Part shown: one piece after another, positions 25,111-33,721 of the stretch
Layout of the letters: the number at the start of each line of letters is the position of its first letter
Position numbering within the stretch: position 1 is the stretch's first letter
Source: JADHLJ01 sp038118725
GTDB taxonomy: Bacteria > Pseudomonadota > Alphaproteobacteria > Thalassobaculales > Thalassobaculaceae
Assembly: GCA_038118725.1 (NCBI GenBank)
Contig: JAYOIK010000012.1
Span: 1-64,000, forward strand
DNA: 64,000 nucleotides
Direction of reading: 5' to 3'
Program-made: the position numbers and the translations under genes
Notes under the pieces: generated by a model
Told to the model about the DNA's origin: nothing
Database searches by the model: none
What the model saw: the letters and a program-made list of their open reading frames with translations, nothing else

Positions 25111-25968
25111 TTAGCGGTCGAGTACCTCGGGAAGGACCTCGTTGAAGGCGTCCGCGGCCTCGTATTGCACCCAGTGGCCGGCATTCGGGATCACGCGGAA
25201 GTCGACACCGGGGTGGATCTCCTCCACATAGGCGCGCACGCCCTCGAGATCGGGATGCAGGGTCACGTCGCCGGCGCCGAATATGCAATTCAGGCGGCAG
25301 GGCAGGTCGACCAGACTGTCGGCCAGCACCGAGGTCCGGGCGATGCCGCGGGACCGCAGCCGCGCCTTGGCCATGTTCGCCATGTGCAGGGTCATCGCCA
25401 GTTCGTCCACCGCCTCGGGGGCGTGAACCATCAGATTTTGCAGGTTTCGGCGGTACAGCGGCGCCGATTCCTCCAGCGGCAGATCGCGCGGCACTTCCAC
25501 CAGATCATTCGCCGGCCCGGTGCCGGTGAGCCCGAGAACCGGTGAGCCGACCAGGGTGAGGCTTCGGATGCGGCGCGCCTGGGCATGCGCCAAAAGCCCG
25601 GAGACGATGCCGCCGAACGAGAACGAGACCAGATCGAAGGCCTCCTCTCCCGGAATGGCGATATCCAGCCCCGTGGAAAGGATCTCGGCCAGGCTGGCGC
25701 CGGTATAGGGTCGCGGCGCCTCCGCGGAATCGCCGCAGCCCGGAAGGTCCGCCGCGATGACCCGATGCGTCTTCTCGAGCGTGGGAATGTTCCGAACCCA
25801 GTGGTTCCAGCCACCGAAGCCACCGTGCAAGAGCACGACGATAGGCAGGTCATACCGACCAGCGTTCCAGGCGCGCCAAGTCATGTGGCCGTCGCCGCAA
25901 GGCGTGGCGATCACTTCGCAGCGATCGAGCAGGGCGTCGAGAATGGCCTGGGTATCGGATTTGGTCAT
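25111..25968 (-). CDS. Alpha/beta hydrolase
   Basis: A 285-residue alpha/beta-hydrolase. The oxyanion segment LLHGGFGGWNHW is followed by the nucleophile elbow VSFSFGGIVS, the acid in FGAGDVTLHPD and the catalytic His in PNAGHWVQYE. The fold and length resemble meta-cleavage product hydrolases and lactonases, but substrate assignment is not possible. ATG 25968 is preferred to the upstream in-frame start at 26007, which encodes a basic stretch with no family similarity. It is divergent from the GST gene. Confidence 0.87.
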   Translation of the reverse strand: MTKSDTQAILDALLDRCEVIATPCGDGHMTWRAWNAGRYDLPIVVLLHGGFGGWNHWVRNIPTLEKTHRVIAADLPGCGDSAEAPRPYTGASLAEILSTGLDIAIPGEEAFDLVSFSFGGIVSGLLAHAQARRIRSLTLVGSPVLGLTGTGPANDLVEVPRDLPLEESAPLYRRNLQNLMVHAPEAVDELAMTLHMANMAKARLRSRGIARTSVLADSLVDLPCRLNCIFGAGDVTLHPDLEGVRAYVEEIHPGVDFRVIPNAGHWVQYEAADAFNEVLPEVLDR

Positions 25969-26128
25969 GACGGTGGTGATCTCTCGCTGGCGGTCCGGAC
26001 GGCGCATTTGTTAGCACGCCGCGCGGGGTGGTGAACACATGCCGGATGTCATGGGGCCGCGGATTGAACCCCACGGGCGATGGCGGCATGGTTGTGCTCG
26101 GTTTGATCACGGGGACGGTGAAGCGCGC

Positions 26129-26764
26129 ATGAGCGATGAACGCATTGTCTGGGGCATCGGCACGTCGCGCACCATTCGCGCGCATTGGGCCTTGATCGAG
26201 CTCGGCCTGGATTATCGCACGGAAGTGGTGCGCACGCGCACACCGGATACCGAGACGCCGGAATTCGTCGCGCTCAACCCGCGCGGCAAGATCCCGGTTC
26301 TGAAGGACGGTCCGGTCGTCATCGCCGAAAGCCCTGCCATCGTTATGCATCTCGGGGAGAACTATCGGGGCCGAGGCGTCGAACTGGTCCCCGAGGACCG
26401 GGCGGCTCGGGCCAAGTACCTGGAATGGATGTCCTTCATCTCCATGGAGCTGGACGCCACCAGCCTCTATGTCCTGCGCCGGCACTGGTCCCTGCCGCAA
26501 ATCTACGGAGACTCGCCGGTCGCCAATAAGGCCTCGGAAGAATATTTCGCCCGGATGATCAACGCCGCCGCCAAGCTGGTCGATGACGACCGTCCGTTCA
26601 TGCTGGGCGAGGCGTTCAGCGGCATTGATATTCTGATGATGACGACCCTGGACTGGGCGATCAAATACAATCAGCCCTTGCCCGATGTGTTCCAGGCCTA
26701 TGTGGAGCGGCTCTCGAAACGTCCCGGCTGGGTCGAGGCATCACGGTTCAATTGGCCGGCATGA
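26129..26764 (+). CDS. Glutathione S-transferase family protein
   Basis: A 211-residue GST. The N-terminal thioredoxin-like domain has SRTIRAHWALIELGLDYRTEVV and NPRGKIPVLKDG...IAESPAIVMHL (glutathione-binding cis-Pro and ES motif). The C-terminal helical domain includes DRPFMLGEAFSGIDILM with the conserved N-capping Asp. Its stop overlaps the start of the CoA-transferase gene (ATGA), so the two are translationally coupled, an unusual pairing that suggests a role in one catabolic route rather than general detoxification. Confidence 0.88.
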   Translation: MSDERIVWGIGTSRTIRAHWALIELGLDYRTEVVRTRTPDTETPEFVALNPRGKIPVLKDGPVVIAESPAIVMHLGENYRGRGVELVPEDRAARAKYLEWMSFISMELDATSLYVLRRHWSLPQIYGDSPVANKASEEYFARMINAAAKLVDDDRPFMLGEAFSGIDILMMTTLDWAIKYNQPLPDVFQAYVERLSKRPGWVEASRFNWPA

Positions 26765-27936
26765 GCGGGCCGCTGGCGGGCATACGCGTCGTCGATATCA
26801 CCAATGTCGTCGCCGGGCCGTCCTGCGCCGCGCAACTGGCCGACCAGGGCGCCGATGTGATCAAGGTCGAGCCCCCGGCGGGCGATCTGATCCGCAAATC
26901 AGCGGAATCCGGCCTGCCGCCAATGTTCATCACCTGCAATCGCGGCAAGCGCTCTCTCTCGATCGATCTGAAGCGCCCCGAGGCCGCCGATATACTCTGG
27001 CGGCTGATGGAACGCGCCGACGTGCTGGTGCAGAATCTTCGTCCCGGCGCGATGGAACGCCTCGGCTTCGGCGAGCCTGAGGTTCGGGCCCGCAATCCCG
27101 GTATCATCTATTGCTCGATCAGTGGCTTCGGCGAGACTGGACCCTATGCCGGCAAGCGGGTCTACGATCCGCTGGTCCAGGCGGTCTCGGGCTTCGCGGA
27201 CATGCAGGGTGAGGGCATTCAGCCGAAGATGATCCGAACCGTCATCGCCGACAAGACCACCGCCGTCTACGCGGCCCAGGCGGTGACCGCCGCCCTGTTT
27301 CATCGCGAGCGCACCGGAGAAGGGCAGCATGTGCGCCTCGCCATGCTGGATGCCATGCTCTCGATGATGTGGGCCGAGGCGATGGGTCCCTTCACCGTGG
27401 TCGCCGAGGGCGGCAAGGTACCGCCTCCGAGTCACGATCGGATTTTCGAGACCGCCGACGGCCATATCACCGCCGGCGCGGTCTCGGATTCGGAATGGCG
27501 TGGTGTCTGCGCGGCGCTTGAGAGGCCGGAATGGCTGACCGATCCGCGCTATGTCACGCAGGCGTTGAGGCACCAAAACAAGGATCAGAGATACGGCGAC
27601 ATGGCCGAGGTCTTCGAGACGCGACCCAGCGCCCTTTGGCTGGAAGCCTTGGACAGGAACGACGTGCCGAACGCCCCGGTGCTCAAGCGCGGCGAGATAT
27701 TCGAGCACCCGCAGGTAGTGAACAACCGGACCGTCCACGAACTGGATCAGCCGGATGTCGGCATGATCAGGCAGGCCCGCCCCGCCGCCCGTTTCGAGAA
27801 ATCCCCGGCCGTCGCGCCCAGGCCCGCGCCGATCCTGGGCCAACACAGCGACGAGGTCCTCGCCGAACTGGGCTATGGCCGAGACGAGATCGACGCGATG
27901 ACGGCCTCGGGTCTCGTGGTGGCGAGGGAAGTGTGA
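26761..27936 (+). CDS. Class III CoA-transferase (CaiB/BaiF family)
   Basis: A 391-residue family III CoA-transferase, moving CoA between acyl groups through an aspartyl-CoA anhydride. The family start is PLAGIRVVDITNVVAGP, followed by ADVIKVEPPAGDLIRK, ITCNRGKRSLSIDLKRPE and the catalytic D164 in TVIADKTTAVYAAQ. The C-terminal half contains the small domain with VLKRGEIFEHPQV. ATG 26761 within the GST stop is chosen. An alternative TTG at 26752 adds three residues. The donor and acceptor acids are unknown. Confidence 0.92.
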   Translation: MSGPLAGIRVVDITNVVAGPSCAAQLADQGADVIKVEPPAGDLIRKSAESGLPPMFITCNRGKRSLSIDLKRPEAADILWRLMERADVLVQNLRPGAMERLGFGEPEVRARNPGIIYCSISGFGETGPYAGKRVYDPLVQAVSGFADMQGEGIQPKMIRTVIADKTTAVYAAQAVTAALFHRERTGEGQHVRLAMLDAMLSMMWAEAMGPFTVVAEGGKVPPPSHDRIFETADGHITAGAVSDSEWRGVCAALERPEWLTDPRYVTQALRHQNKDQRYGDMAEVFETRPSALWLEALDRNDVPNAPVLKRGEIFEHPQVVNNRTVHELDQPDVGMIRQARPAARFEKSPAVAPRPAPILGQHSDEVLAELGYGRDEIDAMTASGLVVAREV

Positions 27937-28143
27937 TGCGTGAGAGTCCTTCGTCGCCCTGGCGCACGGCAGGGCCTCCGGCACCGGTATGTCCTAACGT
28001 TGGACGTATCTTCGTCTCGGCTTTCGGAGGATTGAGGTCCTGCCTTTGGCCAGGACGACGGAGGGTATCCATCACGCTCCCGCAACCGTCGCCCCGGTGT
28101 TGGGAAGGGCCTAGAAATAGAAACCAGATCGGAGACCCCATCC
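27937..28143. repeat. Intergenic gap with two facing repeat copies
   Basis: The spacer carries one copy of the dispersed hairpin family at about 27952-27976 (GTCGCCCTGGCGCACGGCAG) and an oppositely oriented copy at about 28038-28060 (CCTGCCTTTGGCCAGGACGA). The pair faces inward as at 41.3 kb. No gene is recognised. Confidence 0.6.
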
Positions 28144-29121
28144 ATGACTCTTCCCCTCGACCCCGGCCTCAAGATCGGCATGCAGACCATCCACCGCCAG
28201 CCGGATAACCAGAGCGGCCCCTGGCATCCGACGGTCGAGCAATTGGTGAGCTTTGTTCAGGCCATCGACAAGGCCGGTTTCGACTCGCTCTGGGTCGGGG
28301 ATCATCTCTCCATGCCGCTGCCGTTCTTCGACCCGTTTCAGCTATTGGCCCAGGCGGCGGTGGCGAGCCCGAGGCTGTTGCTGGGCACCGGGGTTTATCT
28401 CCTTCCGCTCAGGCATCCGGGGCCGGTGGCCAAGCAGGCCGGGACCCTGGATCATCTGTCCGAGGGGCGCTTCATCTTCGGTGTCGGCATCGGCGGGGAG
28501 TTCCCAAAGGAATACGAGGTCGCCGGCGTGCCGATCAACGAACGTGGCGCGCGGCTTAGCGAGGGTATTCAAGTGATGCGCGCGCTCTGGTCGGGGGAAC
28601 CGGCGAGCTTCGAGGGCAAGCACTACACTTTCAAGGATGTCCTGATGACCCCGCCGCCGCGCCAGGCCGGAGGGCCGCCGATCTGGTGCGGCGGGCGTCG
28701 CGACGCCGCGTTCCGGCGCATGGGACGGCTTGCCGACGGCTATGTCTCCTATGTCATCACCCCGGAAATGTATCGGGACGCCCTGGTCAAGATCGAGGAC
28801 GCCGCCGGCGAGGCGGGCCGGGCGATCGAGCGGTTCGGCACCGGCCATCTGGTTTTCACGCGCGTCGATGACGATTACGAGACGGCGCTGGACGTGGCGA
28901 CGGAATCGCTTTCCAAGCGCTATGCCATGGATTTCCGCCGCGCCGCCGAACGCTACGCCGCTCTCGGCTCGCCCCAGGACGTGGCGGAGAAGATCAACGC
29001 CTTCCACGCCGTCGGGGTGCGCCATATCGTCATCGACCTGGTCGGCCCTTATGAGAAACGCATGGAGCAGATCGATCGTTTCGCGGGCGAGGTGATGCCG
29101 CTGCTAAGGCATCTGCGGTAG
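28144..29121 (+). CDS. LLM-class flavin-dependent oxidoreductase
   Basis: A 325-residue luciferase-like monooxygenase family protein. Typical segments are GFDSLWVGDHLSMP, ASPRLLLGTGVYLLPLRHPGPVAKQAGTLDHLSEGR and FGVGIGGEFPKEYEVAGV, with GPPIWCGGRRDAAFRR before the last strands. It probably binds FMN or F420; the substrate is unknown. It follows the CoA-transferase gene on the same strand but is separated by a repeat-bearing gap, so co-transcription is uncertain. Confidence 0.88.
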   Translation: MTLPLDPGLKIGMQTIHRQPDNQSGPWHPTVEQLVSFVQAIDKAGFDSLWVGDHLSMPLPFFDPFQLLAQAAVASPRLLLGTGVYLLPLRHPGPVAKQAGTLDHLSEGRFIFGVGIGGEFPKEYEVAGVPINERGARLSEGIQVMRALWSGEPASFEGKHYTFKDVLMTPPPRQAGGPPIWCGGRRDAAFRRMGRLADGYVSYVITPEMYRDALVKIEDAAGEAGRAIERFGTGHLVFTRVDDDYETALDVATESLSKRYAMDFRRAAERYAALGSPQDVAEKINAFHAVGVRHIVIDLVGPYEKRMEQIDRFAGEVMPLLRHLR

Positions 29122-29146
29122 CGACCCCAGGGGCGGACGGCCAGGA

Positions 29147-30028
29147 TCACCCGTTCTCGACGGTCTCGGCCTCGATCTCGTAGTAGCCGTCGAGGCTGAT
29201 GATATCCTCGATCTCCTGGCGAGCCCGCACGAAGTCGTCGGGGGAGAGGCCGGAGAAATCACCGGTTTCCCGCAGCTCACGCAGCATGTCGCGCTGGGCG
29301 GCGAAGGCGGTGGCCAGCACCACCTGGGCGTCGATGCACATGACGTAGCCCATGTCCTTCAACTCCTGGCGGGAGAAGAGGGGGCGCCCATCCCGATTGC
29401 CGCGGCTTTGCACATAGACCAGCGGCACATCGCAGACCTCCGGCGCCCGTTCGGCCTCTTCCTGGCTTCTCGGAAACAGCAACCCCATGTCGGCGCCGGC
29501 TTCCGCGCCTCGGTTGATCCGGCCCGCCGCGTCGTCCAACCCAAGCTCCCGGCAGGTATCGGAACGGGCGATGATCAGGAAGTCCTCGTCGACCTCGTCG
29601 CGGGCCTGGCAGGCATAGCGGATCTTGGTTCCGAATTCTTCGGGACTGATCGCGTGCACCTGGTATTTGTGATAGTGGGCGCGTTTCGGATAGAGCTGGT
29701 CCTCGATATGGATCCCGGCGATCCCGGCCCGCGCGAATTCCCGCACCGTGCGCATGGTGTGCAGCGGCTCGCCGAACCCGGCCCCGGCATCCGCGAGCAC
29801 TGGAATGCTCACCGCCGCCGCTGCCTCTCCGGCGATCGCCACTTGCTCGGTCATGGTCAGCAGTGGCTCGGTCGTCGCCTTGGAGCCGCCCGAGACGTAG
29901 CCGCCCACATAGGTCGCCTCGAACCCGGCCTGTTGCACCAGCCGCGCCGTGATCGGGTCATAGACCGACGGCAGGTGCAGAAAGGTCCCGGAGGCGATCA
30001 GGGTCCGCAGATCGGCGGTGACGGTCAT
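29147..30028 (-). CDS. Isocitrate lyase/PEP mutase-family lyase
   Basis: A 293-residue TIM barrel of the PEP mutase/methylisocitrate lyase superfamily. It has ATYVGGYVSGGS near the first loop, the metal-site VLADAGAGFGEP and GIHIEDQLYPKRAHYHK. The catalytic KKCGH of isocitrate and methylisocitrate lyases is replaced by KRAHYH, lacking the Cys, so it is more likely an oxaloacetate decarboxylase, PEP mutase-like or dimethylmalate lyase-like enzyme. The substrate is unknown. It is convergent with the LLM gene and stands alone on its strand. Confidence 0.85.
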   Translation of the reverse strand: MTVTADLRTLIASGTFLHLPSVYDPITARLVQQAGFEATYVGGYVSGGSKATTEPLLTMTEQVAIAGEAAAAVSIPVLADAGAGFGEPLHTMRTVREFARAGIAGIHIEDQLYPKRAHYHKYQVHAISPEEFGTKIRYACQARDEVDEDFLIIARSDTCRELGLDDAAGRINRGAEAGADMGLLFPRSQEEAERAPEVCDVPLVYVQSRGNRDGRPLFSRQELKDMGYVMCIDAQVVLATAFAAQRDMLRELRETGDFSGLSPDDFVRARQEIEDIISLDGYYEIEAETVENG

Positions 30029-30106
30029 GATGGTTGCTCCAAGCTGAAGGGAACGCGATGAACATGTCGCGGTTATGGCACGGGAATACCGTTCGAAATC
30101 AACGCT

Positions 30107-31078
30107 TTAACGCGTCCACCTTAGATTGCTGATATTATGCCGGCCCTCGATCCCACGGAGCGCGACCACCAAGGGGTCACCGAACTCGAAATCGCCGTGA
30201 TCCCCGGCCAAGGCGCGGGCGACGTCCGAGACCAGGATCTCGTTGGGCTGAGCCAGGGCCGTGATACGAGAGGCCTTGTTGACAACCGTGCCGAAAAAAT
30301 CACCTTCGGTTTGAATCACGTCTCCGGCGTGTATGCCGACCCGCAGGCCAAGCGCCGTCTCCGATTGCACGCGACGATTCTCGGTTTGAATCTCCGAGGC
30401 GGCTCGCAAGGCGCTTCTGGCGCTGGCGAAGCTCGACATGGAGCCGTCTCCCAAGGTCTTCACCAGTCTTCCCTCGTGCCGGGAGATGGCCTGGGCCTGT
30501 TGGTCCAGATGTCGGCCGATGAGAAGCGCCCATTCGCGGTCTCCCATGGCGTTGGCGATCTCGGTTGAATTCGCCACGTCGGTGAACATGATGACCGCCG
30601 CGCCTTCATCGCCCACCAAGGTTTCCCCCTGCTTCGCGGCTTCGATCAACTCGGCGAAGGCATTGTGTTCAATACCGGAGAAATCCAGATTGGGCTGGGC
30701 CATGGAGCAATGAACATTGATGATCCGCCAGACCCCGTCATCCAATGTGAGCACGAACGAGAAGCGGACATCCAGAACCTGGTCGCGACCGGCGAATATC
30801 ATGGCGGCGCGCCAAACCGCCCAGCCGACCTCGCCTTGCTCAAATCCCTCGACCACGGCACCGCTGCCGGTCCAATCGGGAACCTCGAAGAGGTGTTTCG
30901 CCAAACCCTGTCGTAGCAAGACGCCGGCCCAATATTCCTCGGCGGCCGTTCCCAGATAACGCAGATGCTCGGATGTGGAGAGCAGGTTGGTGAGTGGACG
31001 CGCCTGTTTGTCACTGTGCGCATCAAGCCAGCGGCACACGACGGCTTCAACCTCTGGTGATGGTTTGATTGACGCCAT
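30107..31078 (-). CDS. Class III adenylate cyclase with N-terminal SnoaL-like domain
   Basis: A 323-residue soluble protein. Residues 1-135 look like an NTF2/SnoaL-like ligand-binding fold (FSFVLTLDDGVWRIINVHCSM). Residues 155-323 are a class III cyclase catalytic domain making cAMP from ATP. All key positions are present: metal ligands D167 (MFTDVANST) and D211 (TLGDGS), purine-selecting K207 and D260, and transition-state N267 and R271. ATG 31078 is chosen because GAAGGACC lies six bases upstream. It has no membrane segment, so the N-terminal domain may sense a small molecule. It is divergent from hyuA. Confidence 0.9.
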   Translation of the reverse strand: MASIKPSPEVEAVVCRWLDAHSDKQARPLTNLLSTSEHLRYLGTAAEEYWAGVLLRQGLAKHLFEVPDWTGSGAVVEGFEQGEVGWAVWRAAMIFAGRDQVLDVRFSFVLTLDDGVWRIINVHCSMAQPNLDFSGIEHNAFAELIEAAKQGETLVGDEGAAVIMFTDVANSTEIANAMGDREWALLIGRHLDQQAQAISRHEGRLVKTLGDGSMSSFASARSALRAASEIQTENRRVQSETALGLRVGIHAGDVIQTEGDFFGTVVNKASRITALAQPNEILVSDVARALAGDHGDFEFGDPLVVALRGIEGRHNISNLRWTR

Positions 31079-31318
31079 AATGGTCCTTCGGGCAATGGGC
31101 GACATTCCGGCTCTTCCGCGGATCCGCCCATGTCACGATATCCAGCGTCCTTGGTCTAGGCAATCCAGCAACGCGCGTATTTGGTTGGTGGGTGTGGTTT
31201 CCCGGTTGATATCAGGGACGGGGTATGGCGTGGAATTGGATCGTCGGACATCCGCAAACACCCTTGCCAGTCCACTCGGCATGGCTACCCTGTTTGGACC
31301 CAGCTAGAGGAGCCAGCC

Positions 31319-33397
31319 ATGATCCGCGTCGCTTTTGATATCGGCGGCACCTTCACCGATTTCGTCCTGCATGACGACGCGGAGGGGGGCGGCACGCATT
31401 TCCTGAAGGTGCCGAGCACGCCGCGCGATCCGGGCGCCGCGGTGATGACCGGGCTGGAGGTGCTGTTGGCCAAGGCCGGTATCGAGGCCTCCGCCGTGGG
31501 CGGGGTGCTGCACGCCACCACCGTCGCCACCAACGCGGTGCTGGAGCGCAAGGGCGCGGCGAGCGGGCTGATCACCACCGAAGGCTTCCGCGACGTGCTG
31601 ATCATCGGGCGGCAAAAGCGGTACGAGACCTATGACCTCTACATCAACAAGCCCGAACCCTTGGTCGCGCGCCGCCATATCGTCGAGGTGACCGAGAGGC
31701 TGGATTTCGACGGCTCGGTCGTAACCGCGCTCGACATGGTATCCGTCGACCGCGCGATCGACGCGATGCTCGCCGCCGGGCGCGAGACGGTGGCCGTGTC
31801 CCTGATGCATGCCTACGCGAATCCCGCGCATGAGCAGGCTATCGGGGACCGGGTCAAGCAGCGCGCGCCGGAACTCTCGGTCTCTCTCTCATCGGAGATC
31901 TCGCCGAAATTTCGCGAGTACGAGCGGACAAGTACCACGGTCGCCAATGCCTATGTGAAGCCCATCGTCGACCGTTACATCGCCAATCTGGAGGCCGCCT
32001 TGTCGGCGCGGGGCTTCCGCGACGCGCTCTTCGTGATGCAATCCAGCGGCGGCCTGGTGTCGACGGATATCGCCCGGGACTACCCGATCCGAATCATCGA
32101 ATCCGGCCCGGCCGCGGGAGTCCTGATGGGGGCGGGTGTCGGCCTTGCCGAGGGGACGGAGCACGTCATCACCTTCGACATGGGCGGCACCACCGCGAAA
32201 CTGGGCGCGGTGGATGGCGGCGCGCCGGCGATCATGCCGACATTCGAGGTCGGCCACGTTCAATACAAGAAAGGCAGCGGTCTGCCGATCAACGTGCCTT
32301 CGGTGGAATTGCTTGAGATCGGCGCGGGCGGCGGCTCGATCGCGCGGGTGGAAATGGGAATGATCGTTGTCGGGCCCGAGAGCGCCGGCGCCGATCCCGG
32401 GCCGATCTGTTACGGCAATGGCGGGATGCGCCCGACCATTACGGACGCGAACGTGGTGCTCGGCTATATCGCGCCGGATTGGTTCAATGCCGGCGCGATG
32501 ACCCTGGACGCCGAGGCGGCGCGTGAAGGCATCGAGCGCGAGATCGCCGAGCCTCTCGGTCTCGACGTCGGCGCGGCGGCTTGGGGCGTGCATCTGGTCG
32601 CCACCGCGAACATGGAAAACGCGATGCGCATCGTCTCGGTCGAGCAGGGCCGTGATCCGCGCCGTTACGCCATGGTGGCCTTTGGTGGGGCCGGGCCGCT
32701 GCACGCCGCGCGGATGGCCCGCACCATCGGCATTCCCAAGGTCATCGTGCCCAGCGGCGCCGGTGTCGGCTCGGCGATCGGCCTGATGGAGGCCGAGCCC
32801 AGGATCGATGTATCGGCGACCCGGGTGATGCGTCTCGAACCCGGCGCGTCGGAGGCGATCGCCGACCTCTATCGAGACCTGGAACAGCGCGCCCGCGTGG
32901 ATCTGCCGAGACTCGGCGACGGGGCGCCGCCGGTTTGGTCGCGCTATGCCCAGATGCGCTATGCCGGGCAGGGCTTCGAGGTACATGTGGACTTGGCTTC
33001 CGGGCCGATCGAGACGGGCTATGCCGAGGCCGCGATGGCGGCGTTCCGGGTGGCTTATGAGGGCAAGAACAAGTTCCTCGACCCGGACGCGGCGGTTGAG
33101 GTGGTGGACTGGACCCTGGTCGCGCATGTGCCCTCGGGTCGAGAGAGCGGGATCGGTCGTCCCAACGAACCGGCGGCGGTCCACGGGCGTCCAAAGTCCC
33201 GCATGGCCTGGTTCCCGGAGGCCGGCGGCTATGTCGAGACCCGTATCCTCTCCCGCGCGGATCTGGCGCGGGAAGGCGCGGTGACCGGCCCGGCGATCAT
33301 CGAGGATCCGGACAGCACGACGGTCGTGCTACCGGGTGACACGGCGCGGATCAGCGAGGCCGGGCATCTGGTGGTGGAGATCGCTCAGGAGGCGTGA
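31319..33397 (+). CDS. Hydantoinase/oxoprolinase A-type subunit (HyuA)
   Basis: A 692-residue HyuA-family protein, the ATP-using subunit of N-methylhydantoinase, 5-oxoprolinase and acetone carboxylase-like enzymes. It shows the ASKHA nucleotide motifs FDIGGTFTDFVL at the N-terminus and TFDMGGTTAKLG in the middle, followed by GAGGGSIARVE and VAFGGAGPLHAARMA in the C-terminal half. Full length for the family. ATG 31319 follows AGAGGAGCC. The expected hyuB partner is not adjacent: the downstream genes are a repeat gap and a convergent molybdenum subunit. A HyuB gene exists 23 kb away at 56793. Confidence 0.9.
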   Translation: MIRVAFDIGGTFTDFVLHDDAEGGGTHFLKVPSTPRDPGAAVMTGLEVLLAKAGIEASAVGGVLHATTVATNAVLERKGAASGLITTEGFRDVLIIGRQKRYETYDLYINKPEPLVARRHIVEVTERLDFDGSVVTALDMVSVDRAIDAMLAAGRETVAVSLMHAYANPAHEQAIGDRVKQRAPELSVSLSSEISPKFREYERTSTTVANAYVKPIVDRYIANLEAALSARGFRDALFVMQSSGGLVSTDIARDYPIRIIESGPAAGVLMGAGVGLAEGTEHVITFDMGGTTAKLGAVDGGAPAIMPTFEVGHVQYKKGSGLPINVPSVELLEIGAGGGSIARVEMGMIVVGPESAGADPGPICYGNGGMRPTITDANVVLGYIAPDWFNAGAMTLDAEAAREGIEREIAEPLGLDVGAAAWGVHLVATANMENAMRIVSVEQGRDPRRYAMVAFGGAGPLHAARMARTIGIPKVIVPSGAGVGSAIGLMEAEPRIDVSATRVMRLEPGASEAIADLYRDLEQRARVDLPRLGDGAPPVWSRYAQMRYAGQGFEVHVDLASGPIETGYAEAAMAAFRVAYEGKNKFLDPDAAVEVVDWTLVAHVPSGRESGIGRPNEPAAVHGRPKSRMAWFPEAGGYVETRILSRADLAREGAVTGPAIIEDPDSTTVVLPGDTARISEAGHLVVEIAQEA

Positions 33398-33721
33398 AGG
33401 CATTGGCGGCGGTGGAGGACGACGGACCCTCGAAGGGGCGCGTTGATGCCGCCGCAACCGCCTGCATTGGCCGCCACTCTCAACTCGTCCTCCCAGCGAA
33501 AGCAGGGACCGACGCCTTTTTCGCTTCCACGCGAAGACCATCCGAGCAATTCCACGGGCCGGCCACATTTTGCCCCATTCGTCACGCTGACCGGGTCCAG
33601 GCTTCGGTCCCTGCTTTCGCTCACTGCTGTCCGGGAGAAATTCAACGCCGCGCGTGACTTTGTGAACCCGTCGCGCCGGTATTGGCGCCGCGCCTCCCGC
33701 CTAATCAAACACCGCGTCATC
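33398..33721. repeat. Intergenic gap with an 18-bp perfect inverted repeat
   Basis: No gene is recognised in this gap between convergent genes. AGCGAAAGCAGGGACCGA at 33495-33512 is mirrored exactly by TCGGTCCCTGCTTTCGCT at 33604-33621, with 91 bases between. The core (GCGAAAGCAGGGACC) resembles a second family of GC-rich dispersed repeats. The pair could form a long-armed structure in mRNA from either side. Confidence 0.75.

Noticed and set aside
29147..30028. Isocitrate or methylisocitrate lyase
   Set aside because: The catalytic KKCGH motif is KRAHYH here, without the Cys.
31889..33184. A 431-codon open frame antisense to hyuA
   Set aside because: Arg/His/Gly-rich translation without domains; the sense strand is clear.
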